Shown piece after piece: positions 45,642-53,575 of a stretch of DNA of 64,000 bases. Both the position numbers and the translations under genes were made by a program. The notes under the pieces were generated by a model, which did no database searches, had not been told where the DNA came from, and worked only from the letters and a program-made list of their open reading frames with translations. This DNA is from Rhodobacter flavimaris (lineage in GTDB: Bacteria; Pseudomonadota; Alphaproteobacteria; Rhodobacterales; Rhodobacteraceae), in contig NZ_JAJUOS010000004.1 in assembly GCF_021378075.1 (NCBI RefSeq), forward strand, positions 1 through 64,000. The letters run 5' to 3'. Positions within the stretch are counted from its first letter, which is position 1. Every line of letters starts with the position of its first letter.

Positions 45642-47135
45642 ATGGAAGAGTTTGACGTCGCCATCGTGGGCTATGGCCCTGCCGGTGCCACTCTGGCACA
45701 TCTGCTGGGGCAGTGCGGGCTGAAAACCCTGGTGCTGGAGCGTGAGAGCGCCGCCTACCACCTGCCGCGCGCGGTGCATTTCGACGCCGAGGTGATGCGC
45801 GTGTTCCAGTGGATCGGCATCGCCGAGAAGATGGAGCCGCTGACCGCCCTGCATCCCGGCATGCGTTTCGTCGACCCTCAGGGCAAGCTGCTGCTCGACT
45901 GGCCGCGCCCACAGGGCGAAGGCCCGCAGGGCTGGCGCGCGAATTACCGCTTTCACCAGCCGGATCTGGAGAAGATCCTGCGCGACACGCTGGCCGATCG
46001 TCCGACGGTCACCGTCCGCACCCGCTGCGACGTCTTCTTTGTGCAGGATCACGGCGACCGCGTCGAACTGCGCTACGAGGACATGTCCTGCGGCAAGATC
46101 AACCGGGTCTCGGCCAAGTATGTCGTCGGGTGTGACGGCGCGCGCTCGATCATCCGTCGCTACATCGAAACCGGGATGGAGGATTACGGCTTCCACGAAC
46201 GCTGGCTGGTCGTCGACGTGATCCTGAAACAGGACAAGCCCGAACTGGGCGATCACTCTATCCAGTATTGCGTGCCCGAACGCCCGGCAACCTATGTGCG
46301 CGGCCCCGGAATGCGCCGCCGGTGGGAGATCACGGTCCAGCCCGGCGAGGATGCGGCGGAGATCTCGAAGCCCGAGCGCGTCTGGGACTTGCTGAAGGAC
46401 TGGCTGACGCCGGAAGAGGCGGAACTGGAGCGCACGGCGGTCTATGTCTTCCACTCGCTTGTCGCCGAGGACTGGCGCAAGGGGCGGCTGATCCTGGCGG
46501 GCGACGCCTGTCACCAGACCCCGCCCTTCATGGGTCAAGGCATGTGCGCGGGCACGCGGGATGTCTCGAACCTCTACTGGAAGCTCGCTTTGGTCTGCCA
46601 GGGCGCGGTGTCGGGGGCTGAGGCCGAAGCGCTGCTTGACAGCTATGAAAGCGAGCGCAAGCCGAATGCCCGCGAATATATCCAGACGGCCGTGCGGCTT
46701 GGCGGGCTGATCAATACTTGCGGCACCGAGACGGCTCTGCGCGCGGCGCTGCCCTCAAGCGATGGCTCGGCCCGGATGGAAAGCATCGCGCCGCCGCTTG
46801 GGGCGGGGATCGGGATCGGCGAGAAGGCCGGGCGGCTCTTCGGGCAGCCCCGGCTCGCGGATGGCCAGCGGATGGACGCGATCTTCATGCACCAGTTCGT
46901 TGTCGTTGCCGAGGCCGCGTTGGCCGAGGGGCTGGATCTGCCTGACGGTGTCGGACTGGTCACCACGGCCAACTCGAACGCGGCTGAGCATCTCGCCCGG
47001 CTTGGCGCCCGCGCAACGGTCCTGCGCCCCGACCGCCACACGCTTGGCGCGGCGGATACCCAAGAAGAACTGGCCGCGCTGATCGCGCTGTGCCGTCCCA
47101 ACCCTGTCACCATTCAAGAACCGGAGATGGTCTGA
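45642..47135 (+). CDS. FAD-dependent aromatic hydroxylase, MhpA-like
   Basis: The 497-aa PHBH-fold enzyme has GYGPAGATLAHLLGQCG, VGCDGARSIIRRYIE and LAGDACHQTPPFMGQGMCAGTRD. It resembles 3-(3-hydroxyphenyl)propionate hydroxylase MhpA, which makes the catechol substrate of the extradiol enzyme. The window lacks mhpC, mhpD, mhpE and mhpF, so the MhpA substrate cannot be assumed. It is only distantly related to the resorcinol-type hydroxylase at 28302. The FAA-family gene follows after 3 nt. Confidence 0.87.
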   Translation: MEEFDVAIVGYGPAGATLAHLLGQCGLKTLVLERESAAYHLPRAVHFDAEVMRVFQWIGIAEKMEPLTALHPGMRFVDPQGKLLLDWPRPQGEGPQGWRANYRFHQPDLEKILRDTLADRPTVTVRTRCDVFFVQDHGDRVELRYEDMSCGKINRVSAKYVVGCDGARSIIRRYIETGMEDYGFHERWLVVDVILKQDKPELGDHSIQYCVPERPATYVRGPGMRRRWEITVQPGEDAAEISKPERVWDLLKDWLTPEEAELERTAVYVFHSLVAEDWRKGRLILAGDACHQTPPFMGQGMCAGTRDVSNLYWKLALVCQGAVSGAEAEALLDSYESERKPNAREYIQTAVRLGGLINTCGTETALRAALPSSDGSARMESIAPPLGAGIGIGEKAGRLFGQPRLADGQRMDAIFMHQFVVVAEAALAEGLDLPDGVGLVTTANSNAAEHLARLGARATVLRPDRHTLGAADTQEELAALIALCRPNPVTIQEPEMV

Positions 47136-47138
47136 ACC

Positions 47139-47981
47139 ATGAAACTTTGTTCCTTCATTCACAACGGCACGGCCAGCTACGGGCTGGTGACCGAGGCCGG
47201 GATCGTCGATCTGGGCAAGCGCTTTGCCGAAGCCACGCTGCGCAACTTCCTTGCGGCGGGCGATCTGTCGCGCGCATCGGCGCTTGCGGGCGAGCCTGCG
47301 GATTACGCCTTTGACGCGGTGACCCATGCCCCGGTCATTCCGAACCCCGACAAGATCATCTGCGTGGGCCTCAACTACCACGCGCATATCGAGGAAACCG
47401 GGCGCGAGGAAACGCCGAACCCGGTCCTGTTCGCGCGCTACGCGGGTAGCCAGATCGGCCATGACGAGGCGCTGATCAAACCGCTCGAGTCGGACGAGTT
47501 CGACTACGAGGGCGAGGTCGCCGTGATCATCGGCAAGGAAGGCCGCCGGATTTCCGAGGCCGACGCGCTTGACTATGTCGCGGGGTACGCCTGCTACAAC
47601 GACGGCTCGGTGCGCGACTGGCAAAAGCACACGCATCAGTTCATGCCGGGCAAGACCTTCGCGGGCACGGGTGCCTTCGGCCCCTGGATGGTGACCGCCG
47701 ACGAGATCCCCGATCCGACCAAGATGCATCTGCAAACCCGTCTCAACGGGCAGGTCGTGCAGGACACCGATGTCTCGATGCTGGTGACCTCGATCCCGCG
47801 CCTGATCGCCTATTGCTCGACGATCCTGCCGCTTCTGCCGGGCGACGTGATCGTGTCGGGCACGCCCGGTGGCGTCGGTGCGCGCCGCACCCCGCAACTG
47901 TGGATGCGCGATGGCGATATCTGCGAGGTCGAGGTCTCGGGCATCGGTATCCTGTCGAACCCGGTGCGCAACGAAGGCTGA
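47139..47981 (+). CDS. fumarylacetoacetate hydrolase family protein (ring-fission product hydrolase)
   Basis: The 280-aa protein has an N-terminal lid domain and the FAA core: IICVGLNYHAHIEETG, acidic FDYEGEVAVIIGKEG, GSVRDWQKHTHQFMPGKTFAGTGAFGPW, and VIVSGTPGGVGARR. It is longer than the gentisate-route hydrolase and only distantly similar. Families of this length include oxo-diacid decarboxylases, hydratases and hydrolases of trioxo-acid ring products. Its operon position suggests it acts directly after ring cleavage. Confidence 0.85.
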   Translation: MKLCSFIHNGTASYGLVTEAGIVDLGKRFAEATLRNFLAAGDLSRASALAGEPADYAFDAVTHAPVIPNPDKIICVGLNYHAHIEETGREETPNPVLFARYAGSQIGHDEALIKPLESDEFDYEGEVAVIIGKEGRRISEADALDYVAGYACYNDGSVRDWQKHTHQFMPGKTFAGTGAFGPWMVTADEIPDPTKMHLQTRLNGQVVQDTDVSMLVTSIPRLIAYCSTILPLLPGDVIVSGTPGGVGARRTPQLWMRDGDICEVEVSGIGILSNPVRNEG

Positions 47982-48019
47982 GCTTTCACCGGATGGCCGG
48001 GCGTGACAGAGTGACACCC

Positions 48020-48808
48020 ATGTCCGACAGCGCCCGGCCAAAATCGAAACCAGACTCCGTCCGCGCCCTGACGCGCGGGCTTGCGATCCTGCGCCATGTC
48101 AACACCGCCGGAGAGGCGCGCCCCGGCGAGATCGCCCGCGCGCTGAACCTGCCGCGCCCGACCGTCTATCGGCTTCTCGAAACCCTCGAAGAGGCGGGCT
48201 ACGTTGTCTATTCTGGCAGTTCGAACCTTGTGCGGGTGACGCGCCTTGCGGCCTCGCTGGGGGATGGCTACGCGCTGACCTCCGAGCTGTGCCAGGCGGC
48301 GGTGCCGCTTTTTGCCGATTACGGCGCGCGGCTTGTCTGGCCGCTTGACCTGACGGTGTACGACAATGCGGCGATGGTCATTCAGGAAACCACGCACGGG
48401 CGTTCGCCGCTGTCGATCGACCGCGCGATGATCGGTTACCGGCTGCCGGTGCTGCGCACCTCGGCGGGGCGTGCCTACCTGTCCTTCTGCGGACAGGAGG
48501 AGCGCGAGTTGATCATCGGCCATCTGCGACGCCTTGGCGATCCGGCGGACCAGCCGTTTCTGGAGCCGGCGCGTCTGACGCGGATGATCGAGGAAACGCG
48601 CAAACGCGGTGTCGCGCTGCGCGATGCGGGCGAGTTCCGGGCGCAGACGGCCTCGATCGCGGTGCCGATCCTGTCGCAGGGCGGGGTGCTGGGCTGCGTC
48701 TCCATGATCTGGATCCGCACTGCCATGTCGGGCCGCAAGGCCTTGGAGAGCTTCGCCGAGCCGCTCACCGAGATCGCGGAAAAGATCGCGCAGGCCTTGC
48801 CGGATTAA
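48020..48808 (+). CDS. IclR family regulator of the extradiol operon
   Basis: The 262-aa protein has the IclR helix-turn-helix (EIARALNLPRPTVYRLLETLEEAGYVVYSGSSNLVRVT) and an effector domain with YRLPVLRTSAGRAYLSFCG. It resembles MhpR-type regulators in sequence style. It lies 38 nt after the FAA-family gene, at the end of the operon. Its stop codon overlaps that of the convergent CMD-family gene by 4 nt. The paired GTCC..GGAC sites at 41573 and 49422 are its likely targets. Confidence 0.87.
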   Translation: MSDSARPKSKPDSVRALTRGLAILRHVNTAGEARPGEIARALNLPRPTVYRLLETLEEAGYVVYSGSSNLVRVTRLAASLGDGYALTSELCQAAVPLFADYGARLVWPLDLTVYDNAAMVIQETTHGRSPLSIDRAMIGYRLPVLRTSAGRAYLSFCGQEERELIIGHLRRLGDPADQPFLEPARLTRMIEETRKRGVALRDAGEFRAQTASIAVPILSQGGVLGCVSMIWIRTAMSGRKALESFAEPLTEIAEKIAQALPD

Positions 48809-49350
48809 AGCGGCGCGCGCGCCATCTGCGCGGCGATATCGGCGTCAATCGGCGTGTCGTAGGTCATCAGCAGGTAACCGAGGACCGAGTAGAACCCGAC
48901 CGTGGCGATAAGGTCGATGACGGCAGGGCGACCGATTGCGTCCGCCAATTTGGCCTCCAGCTCTGGTGGCAGGCGGCGCAGGTCGAAAAGCGCGTCCACC
49001 GCGCGGGCAATCAGCGCATCCTCGCCCGCAGGCGTGTCGCGCAGCGCCGCGATGCGCGCGTCGTCAAATCCAAGCGCGCGTGCCCGGCTGACGTGATGCG
49101 CCCATTCATAGGCCGATCCCATGCGATAGGCCGCGCGCAGGATCACGACCTCGGACCGGTCGGTGCCTAATGCGCTGTCCTTGACGACATGCTGGCGCAA
49201 CGGGGCCCAGGCCCGCAGAAGCGCGGGGTGATGGGCCATGGTGCGATAGACATTGAGCGCCCCGGCAAAGCCGTCGCGCAGATCGGCGATGGACTCGGGC
49301 CAGTCCGCATCGGACAGGGGTGGGCAGGCGGAGTTGGGTGTGTCGCTCAT
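48805..49350 (-). CDS. carboxymuconolactone decarboxylase family protein
   Basis: The 181-aa protein has the CMD-family helical signature DRSEVVILRAAYRMGSAYEWAHHVSRARALG. The redox CxxC of AhpD-type members is absent, with AYEWAHH in its place. The C-terminal VIDLIATVGFYSVLGYLLMTYDT is also typical. GAGAGGAC precedes the ATG chosen at 49350. The role is unknown. It is divergent from a GST gene across a palindrome shared with the TRAP/extradiol operon. Confidence 0.82.
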   Translation of the reverse strand: MSDTPNSACPPLSDADWPESIADLRDGFAGALNVYRTMAHHPALLRAWAPLRQHVVKDSALGTDRSEVVILRAAYRMGSAYEWAHHVSRARALGFDDARIAALRDTPAGEDALIARAVDALFDLRRLPPELEAKLADAIGRPAVIDLIATVGFYSVLGYLLMTYDTPIDADIAAQMARAPL

Positions 49351-49421
49351 CACGTCCTCTCGTCGCAGGCTGAATCCAAGACACCGGGCAGCCGCGGCGC
49401 GACAAGAATACCCTGTGTTCC

Positions 49422-49436
49422 GTCCATCAGGTGGAC
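49422..49436. promoter_or_regulatory. palindromic site between the CMD and GST genes
   Basis: GTCCATCAGGTGGAC has arms GTCCA/TGGAC around TCAGG and matches the site at 41574-41588 in 13 of 15 bases. It lies about 72 nt from the CMD start and 88 nt from the GST start, so one regulator could control both and the TRAP/extradiol operon. Confidence 0.6.
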
Positions 49437-49523
49437 AGATCTCACGACCCCGGCGTGACCATATTGCGACTGCACCGAGGAACCGGTCAATCTGCGGCGA
49501 CGGGCCAGAACAGGAGGCATCGC

Positions 49524-50132
49524 GTGATTTTGTTTCACTCGCCGGGGGCGTGCTCGCTCGGGATCAGGCTCATTCTCGAAGAGATCGGCCAGCCGTATGC
49601 GACGCGCATCATCGACGTGAAGACCGGCGCCCAAAGGCATCCCGATTACCTGCGGATCAACCCCAAGGGTAAGGTGCCCGCATTGCTGCGCCCGGATGGA
49701 ACCCTGCTGACCGAGTTCCCCGCGATCGCGCTATGGCTCGCGCGCAGCTTTCCGCAGGCGGGCCTGCTGCCGGAAGGGTTGGAGGCCGAGGTCCGCGCGC
49801 TGGAACTGATCGACCAGATCGTGGCCACCTTGCACATGCGTGGGGCGACGCTGGCCATGCTTCCGCAGAAGTTCGTCTCAGACCCGGGCGCGCAGACCGA
49901 GCTGCGCCTGCATGGCCAGACGGTGGTGCAGGCAGGCTACGAGGCGCTGGCGGTCCGGCTGGCAGGTGCCGACTATATCATGGGGGACTATTCCATCGCG
50001 GATGCCGCCGCGTTCTACCTGCTCAACTGGCACGCTCGGATCGGGGTGGAGCTGAACGACACATTGCAAGGCTACATGCAGCGCATGATGGAACGGCCTG
50101 CGGTCGCACGGGCCTTGGCAACCACCGGCTAA
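49524..50132 (+). CDS. beta-class-like glutathione S-transferase
   Basis: The product has 202 aa from a GTG start preceded by AGGAGG at 49512-49517. The N-terminus (ILFHSPGACSLGIRLILEEIG) places Cys10 where bacterial beta-class GSTs have their catalytic Cys. The cis-Pro segment is KGKVPALL. A glutathione-dependent isomerisation of a ring-cleavage product, as in the maleylpyruvate route, is possible given the shared operator with the extradiol operon. Confidence 0.83.
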   Translation: MILFHSPGACSLGIRLILEEIGQPYATRIIDVKTGAQRHPDYLRINPKGKVPALLRPDGTLLTEFPAIALWLARSFPQAGLLPEGLEAEVRALELIDQIVATLHMRGATLAMLPQKFVSDPGAQTELRLHGQTVVQAGYEALAVRLAGADYIMGDYSIADAAAFYLLNWHARIGVELNDTLQGYMQRMMERPAVARALATTG

Positions 50133-50153
50133 GCCCGCGCTGCATCACAATAG

Positions 50154-50180
50154 AAAACTCCGGCGGAGGCCGCCGGAGTT
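50154..50180 (-). terminator. intrinsic terminator of the minus-strand GcvT-fused gene
   Basis: AACTCCGGCGG (50156-50166) and CCGCCGGAGTT (50170-50180) form a perfect 11-bp stem with a 3-nt loop. Read on the minus strand, the stem ends in TTTT. It sits 28 nt past the stop of the minus-strand gene and may also end the convergent GST transcript. Confidence 0.85.
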
Positions 50181-50207
50181 GATTAAGCGAAGCGATACCA
50201 AAAAGCC

Positions 50208-52769
50208 TCAGCTGCGCGGCTTGAGGTTCTCGGGGTCATAGAGCGGCGCATAGCCCACACCTGCAACCTCGACCGGGAAGGTCTCGTCGAAATAGGTGAC
50301 GCTCAGCTTGCGACCGACCTGGCAGTAATCCCAGGGCAGATAGGCCAGCATGATGTTCTTACCGATCGTCGGACCATAGGCCTGCGAGGTGGTGTAGGAG
50401 CGGCGGCCCAGTTCGTCGATCAGAACCTCGCCGGTCTCCGGGTCCATGACAGGCATGGTGTTGACCGGGTAGCGCGCGACACCCTTGCTGTCGGTATTGT
50501 CCGTCATGACCAGCGTGCAGAGCATGGCGGGCTGGTGGTCGCGCTCACGATACTCGAGGTGCTTCGCCTTGCCGCGGAAGTCGGCCTCCTTGACCTTCGG
50601 GCGCGCCAGGTCGCCCTCCAGCAGGTTGTACTGCGTATGCAGGTCCGCGTTTTGCAGGCGAAGCGATTTTTCCAGACGGCGCGAGTTCGCATAGGTCTCG
50701 ACACCCATGGCCATCACGCCCACGCCCCGCAGCGCGTCCCAGACGGCGAGGCCGTCCTCGTAGCGCATGTGGAGTTCCCACCCCTGCTCGCCGACATAGG
50801 AGATGCGGAAGGCCGAGACCTTCTTGCCTGCGATCTCGATGGTCTTGATCGCCGCGAAGGGGAAGTTCTCTTTCTCGAGCATGTCCGGATCCGCGACCAC
50901 CTTTTTCAGGTTCTCGCGGGCGTTCGGGCCCCAGATACCGATCGTGGTGAAATCCTCGGTCACATCGGTGATGGTGACGTCAAGGCCCATGTCCTGCGCC
51001 ATGCGCTTCATATAGATCTGGTCGCGCGGGCCGGCATCGGCGCCGTTCACCAGACGGCAGCGGTCTTCCATGCGGAACACGGTGAAGTCGGCGCGGACAT
51101 TGCCCTCGTCATCGAGCATGTGGGTATAGATCCCCTTGCCGATGTTGCCGTCGCCACCGATCTTGGCCGCACAAAGGTATTCCATCAGTGCGACATGATC
51201 GGGGCCTGAGATGTCGGTCATGTGGAAGTGCGACAGGTTGATGATCGCGCAATCCGCGCTCATCTCCAGCTGCTCGGCGTTCGACACGCGCCAGAAGTGA
51301 CGGTTGTCCCACTCGTTTTCACGCACCGGAACCTGATCGGCGTATTTCTCCAGCAGGTGCTCGTTGGCGGCGTAGCCATGCGCCCGCTCCCAACCGCCGA
51401 GTTCCATGAAATAGCCGCCCAGTTCGACTTCACGCTCGTAGAAGGGCGAGCGGCGGATGTCACGCGCGTTGCCGAAGGGCTCGCGCGGGTGGACCGGCGG
51501 ATTGTAGATCTTGGCGGCGGTTTCCAGGCAGCGGCCCCAGATGAAATCCTCTTTCAGCTGGAAGTCGGCGAAGCGCGCATAGTCGATGCGGTTGTGGTCG
51601 ATATGGGTGCGGCCATCGGTCATCCAGTCGGCGATCAGCTTGCCCATGCCGGGGCCGTCCTTGACCCAGATCGCCACGGCATACCACAGACCGCGCAGCT
51701 TGCGGCTTTCGCCCATCGAGGGGCCGCCGTCAGTGGTGGTTTGCAGCAAGCCGTTGAACGAGTGGCTTTCGTTGAAGCCAAGCTCGGCCAGGATCGGCGT
51801 CAGTTCCATGGCGCGTTCCAGCGGCTCGATCACGTCATCAAGGACAAGATCGCGCATCGAGGGCGACAGGCGCGACTGTTCCTTTTCGAGAATGTCGCGC
51901 GGGTGAACCATCCGCACGTCCTTCTCATAGTAATAGCCCCATTCCATCTGGCCGCCCTCGGTCGTGGCCGGGTCGCCCGTGTCGCGCATATAGGCAGAGT
52001 TGCCTTGGTCGCGGAGCAGCGGACGGCCGATTTCGAGGCCGGTGCCGGCGAACTCGTCATAGGGCCCGAAGAAGGTCAGCGGGTGGTCGACCGGCATGAC
52101 CGGCAGGTCTTCGCCCGCCATCTCGGCGATCAGGCGGCCCCAGAGACCGGCACAGACAACGACGTAATCGGCCATGATGGTGCCGCGGGCCGTTTTCACG
52201 CCCTTGATGCGGCCATCCTCGGTGATCAGAGACAGCGCGGGGGTGTTGGCGAAAGCCTTCAGCTTGCCCGACTTCTCGGCCGCATCCACCAGCTTGCCCG
52301 CAACCGTCTGTGAGCGCGGGATCACGAGGCCCGCATCCGGGTCCCACATGGCGCCCTGGATCTGGTCTTCTTCCAGAAGCGGGAATTTCTCCTTGGCCTC
52401 GGCCGCGGAGATGATCTTGACGCGGGTGCCGAAAGCGCGGCCCGAGTCGCAGCGACGCTTGAGCTCTTCCATTCGGGCATCGTCGCCGACGCGCGCCACT
52501 TCAAGCCCGCCGATCCGGGAGTAGTGGCCCATCTTCTCGTAGAAATCGACCGAGTACATGGTGGTCCAGGTGCTCAGCAGATCGTGGCTGGTGCAGTAGC
52601 AGAAGTCCGAGGCATGGCCGGTCGAGCCGATATCGGTGGGGATGCCGGACTTGTCGATACCGACGATATCGTCCCAGCCGCGCTCGATCAGGTGATGCGC
52701 GACAGAGGCGCCGACGATGCCGCCGAGGCCGACAATGACGACTTTTGCGCGTTCAGGAAACGAAGACAT
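50208..52769 (-). CDS. FAD-dependent oxidoreductase with C-terminal GcvT domains (sarcosine/dimethylglycine dehydrogenase-like)
   Basis: The 853-aa protein starts with a DAO-type FAD fold (KVVIVGLGGIVGASVAHHLIERG). STGHA places His52 where dimethylglycine and sarcosine dehydrogenases carry a covalent flavin His. After a linker domain (about 400-480) come GCV_T and GCV_T_C domains that bind tetrahydrofolate and collect the one-carbon unit. It demethylates an N-methyl amine of unknown identity. Many Rhodobacteraceae carry several such paralogues. The longer frame upstream to 52856 has no matching sequence. Confidence 0.85.
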   Translation of the reverse strand: MSSFPERAKVVIVGLGGIVGASVAHHLIERGWDDIVGIDKSGIPTDIGSTGHASDFCYCTSHDLLSTWTTMYSVDFYEKMGHYSRIGGLEVARVGDDARMEELKRRCDSGRAFGTRVKIISAAEAKEKFPLLEEDQIQGAMWDPDAGLVIPRSQTVAGKLVDAAEKSGKLKAFANTPALSLITEDGRIKGVKTARGTIMADYVVVCAGLWGRLIAEMAGEDLPVMPVDHPLTFFGPYDEFAGTGLEIGRPLLRDQGNSAYMRDTGDPATTEGGQMEWGYYYEKDVRMVHPRDILEKEQSRLSPSMRDLVLDDVIEPLERAMELTPILAELGFNESHSFNGLLQTTTDGGPSMGESRKLRGLWYAVAIWVKDGPGMGKLIADWMTDGRTHIDHNRIDYARFADFQLKEDFIWGRCLETAAKIYNPPVHPREPFGNARDIRRSPFYEREVELGGYFMELGGWERAHGYAANEHLLEKYADQVPVRENEWDNRHFWRVSNAEQLEMSADCAIINLSHFHMTDISGPDHVALMEYLCAAKIGGDGNIGKGIYTHMLDDEGNVRADFTVFRMEDRCRLVNGADAGPRDQIYMKRMAQDMGLDVTITDVTEDFTTIGIWGPNARENLKKVVADPDMLEKENFPFAAIKTIEIAGKKVSAFRISYVGEQGWELHMRYEDGLAVWDALRGVGVMAMGVETYANSRRLEKSLRLQNADLHTQYNLLEGDLARPKVKEADFRGKAKHLEYRERDHQPAMLCTLVMTDNTDSKGVARYPVNTMPVMDPETGEVLIDELGRRSYTTSQAYGPTIGKNIMLAYLPWDYCQVGRKLSVTYFDETFPVEVAGVGYAPLYDPENLKPRS

Positions 52770-53243
52770 GAGTGATTCCAGTTGTTCTAGAGGGCTGTGT
52801 TCAGTCTTTGCACGGAGGGGATCGTCGCTATGATCCAACCGGCGTTTGCAGGACAAAAAGCGACGGTTCGTGTCGGATCGAGGTACTCTCGGCTCCGCTG
52901 GCCGAAATTCGCGATCAAGCTTTCTCCTGTCTGGCGGGTAAGCGCGGTGCCGCCCGGTGTGACGATGGCGACGCGGGTTATCCGGGTCATCCGCTCGAAT
53001 TCTGCACCGCGAGCCGTGTGTTTTTCGCCATCGACAGTAACCCGGCGCGCGCGACCGTCAAACATCCTTGCCGTGATTCGGTGTTGGAGGCGGGGACTGC
53101 TTGTCCGCGCCGCCGCGCGCGGAGTCATCCGGCTTGGAGTTATGTGGCGGCTAAACAGAACTGTGCGGAAATCGGCAGCGCCCCGATCAGGCCCTCACGG
53201 AAAACGACCTCGTCAAAGGCGTAAGTCATTGATGTTGTAGGTG
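52770..53243. other. intergenic region without a recognisable gene
   Basis: These 474 nt lie between the GcvT-fused gene and tRNA-Arg. Overlapping Arg-rich frames exist on both strands, but none shows a family motif, a ribosome site or a signal peptide. Promoter elements for the minus-strand gene should lie near 52,790-52,860, but I see no clear boxes. Confidence 0.4.
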
Positions 53244-53320
53244 TGGTGACCCCGACAGGATTTGAACCTGTAACCTGCCCCTTAGGAGGGGGCTGCTCTA
53301 TCCAGTTGAGCCACGGGGCC
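53244..53320 (-). tRNA. tRNA-Arg (anticodon CCU)
   Basis: The minus strand folds as a 77-nt tRNA from GGCCCCGTGGCTC to the encoded CCA. The acceptor stem is GGCCCCG/CGGGGTC. The anticodon loop is CTCCTAA with anticodon CCT, which reads AGG codons. The T arm contains GGTTCAAATCC. Confidence 0.95.
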
Positions 53321-53372
53321 GTTGCCCCCTTATCGCGGGCAATCGTTCATCGTGCAAGGGATCGAAGATGCA

Positions 53373-53409
53373 AAAAGGGGGAGCGTATTGGCCCACCGCT
53401 CCCCCTTTT
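53373..53409. terminator. bidirectional hairpin terminator beside tRNA-Arg
   Basis: A 13-bp stem AAAAGGGGGAGCG / CGCTCCCCCTTTT encloses an 11-nt loop. It has T-runs on both strands, so it could stop transcription in either direction. It sits upstream of the tRNA on its own strand and before the LacI gene on the other, insulating the two. Confidence 0.75.
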
Positions 53410-53487
53410 CAACCCAGCTCAGCGATCGGAGTCTACACGCTTGCTGGTATCGCCGGCGTCGGATTGTTCGGTTTCTAGCCCTCCGCC

Positions 53488-53545
53488 GTTATCGCTAACA
53501 TAGCCAGCGCGAGACGCTTGCGCAAGAGAAATATTTGGCGCTAAC
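53488..53545 (+). promoter_or_regulatory. LacI-type operator-like sites before the LacI gene
   Basis: GTTATCGCTAAC (53488-53499) is a near-palindrome with the central CG usual for LacI-family sites. A second, weaker copy TTTGGCGCTAAC (53534-53545) shares the half GCTAAC, 46 nt further on. The layout fits autoregulation by the regulator gene that follows. Confidence 0.5.
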
Positions 53546-53575
53546 AAGGTATATTCCCAACGAAAGGCCAATTGC

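Noticed and set aside
44415-46538. Long antisense frame opposite the extradiol dioxygenase and hydroxylase genes
   Set aside because: It has no recognisable domain, and the plus-strand genes have intact catalytic motifs and ribosome sites.
52787-53128. Possible 113-aa minus-strand gene upstream of the GcvT-fused gene
   Set aside because: It looks somewhat protein-like but has no ribosome site or known motif and overlaps the probable promoter region.
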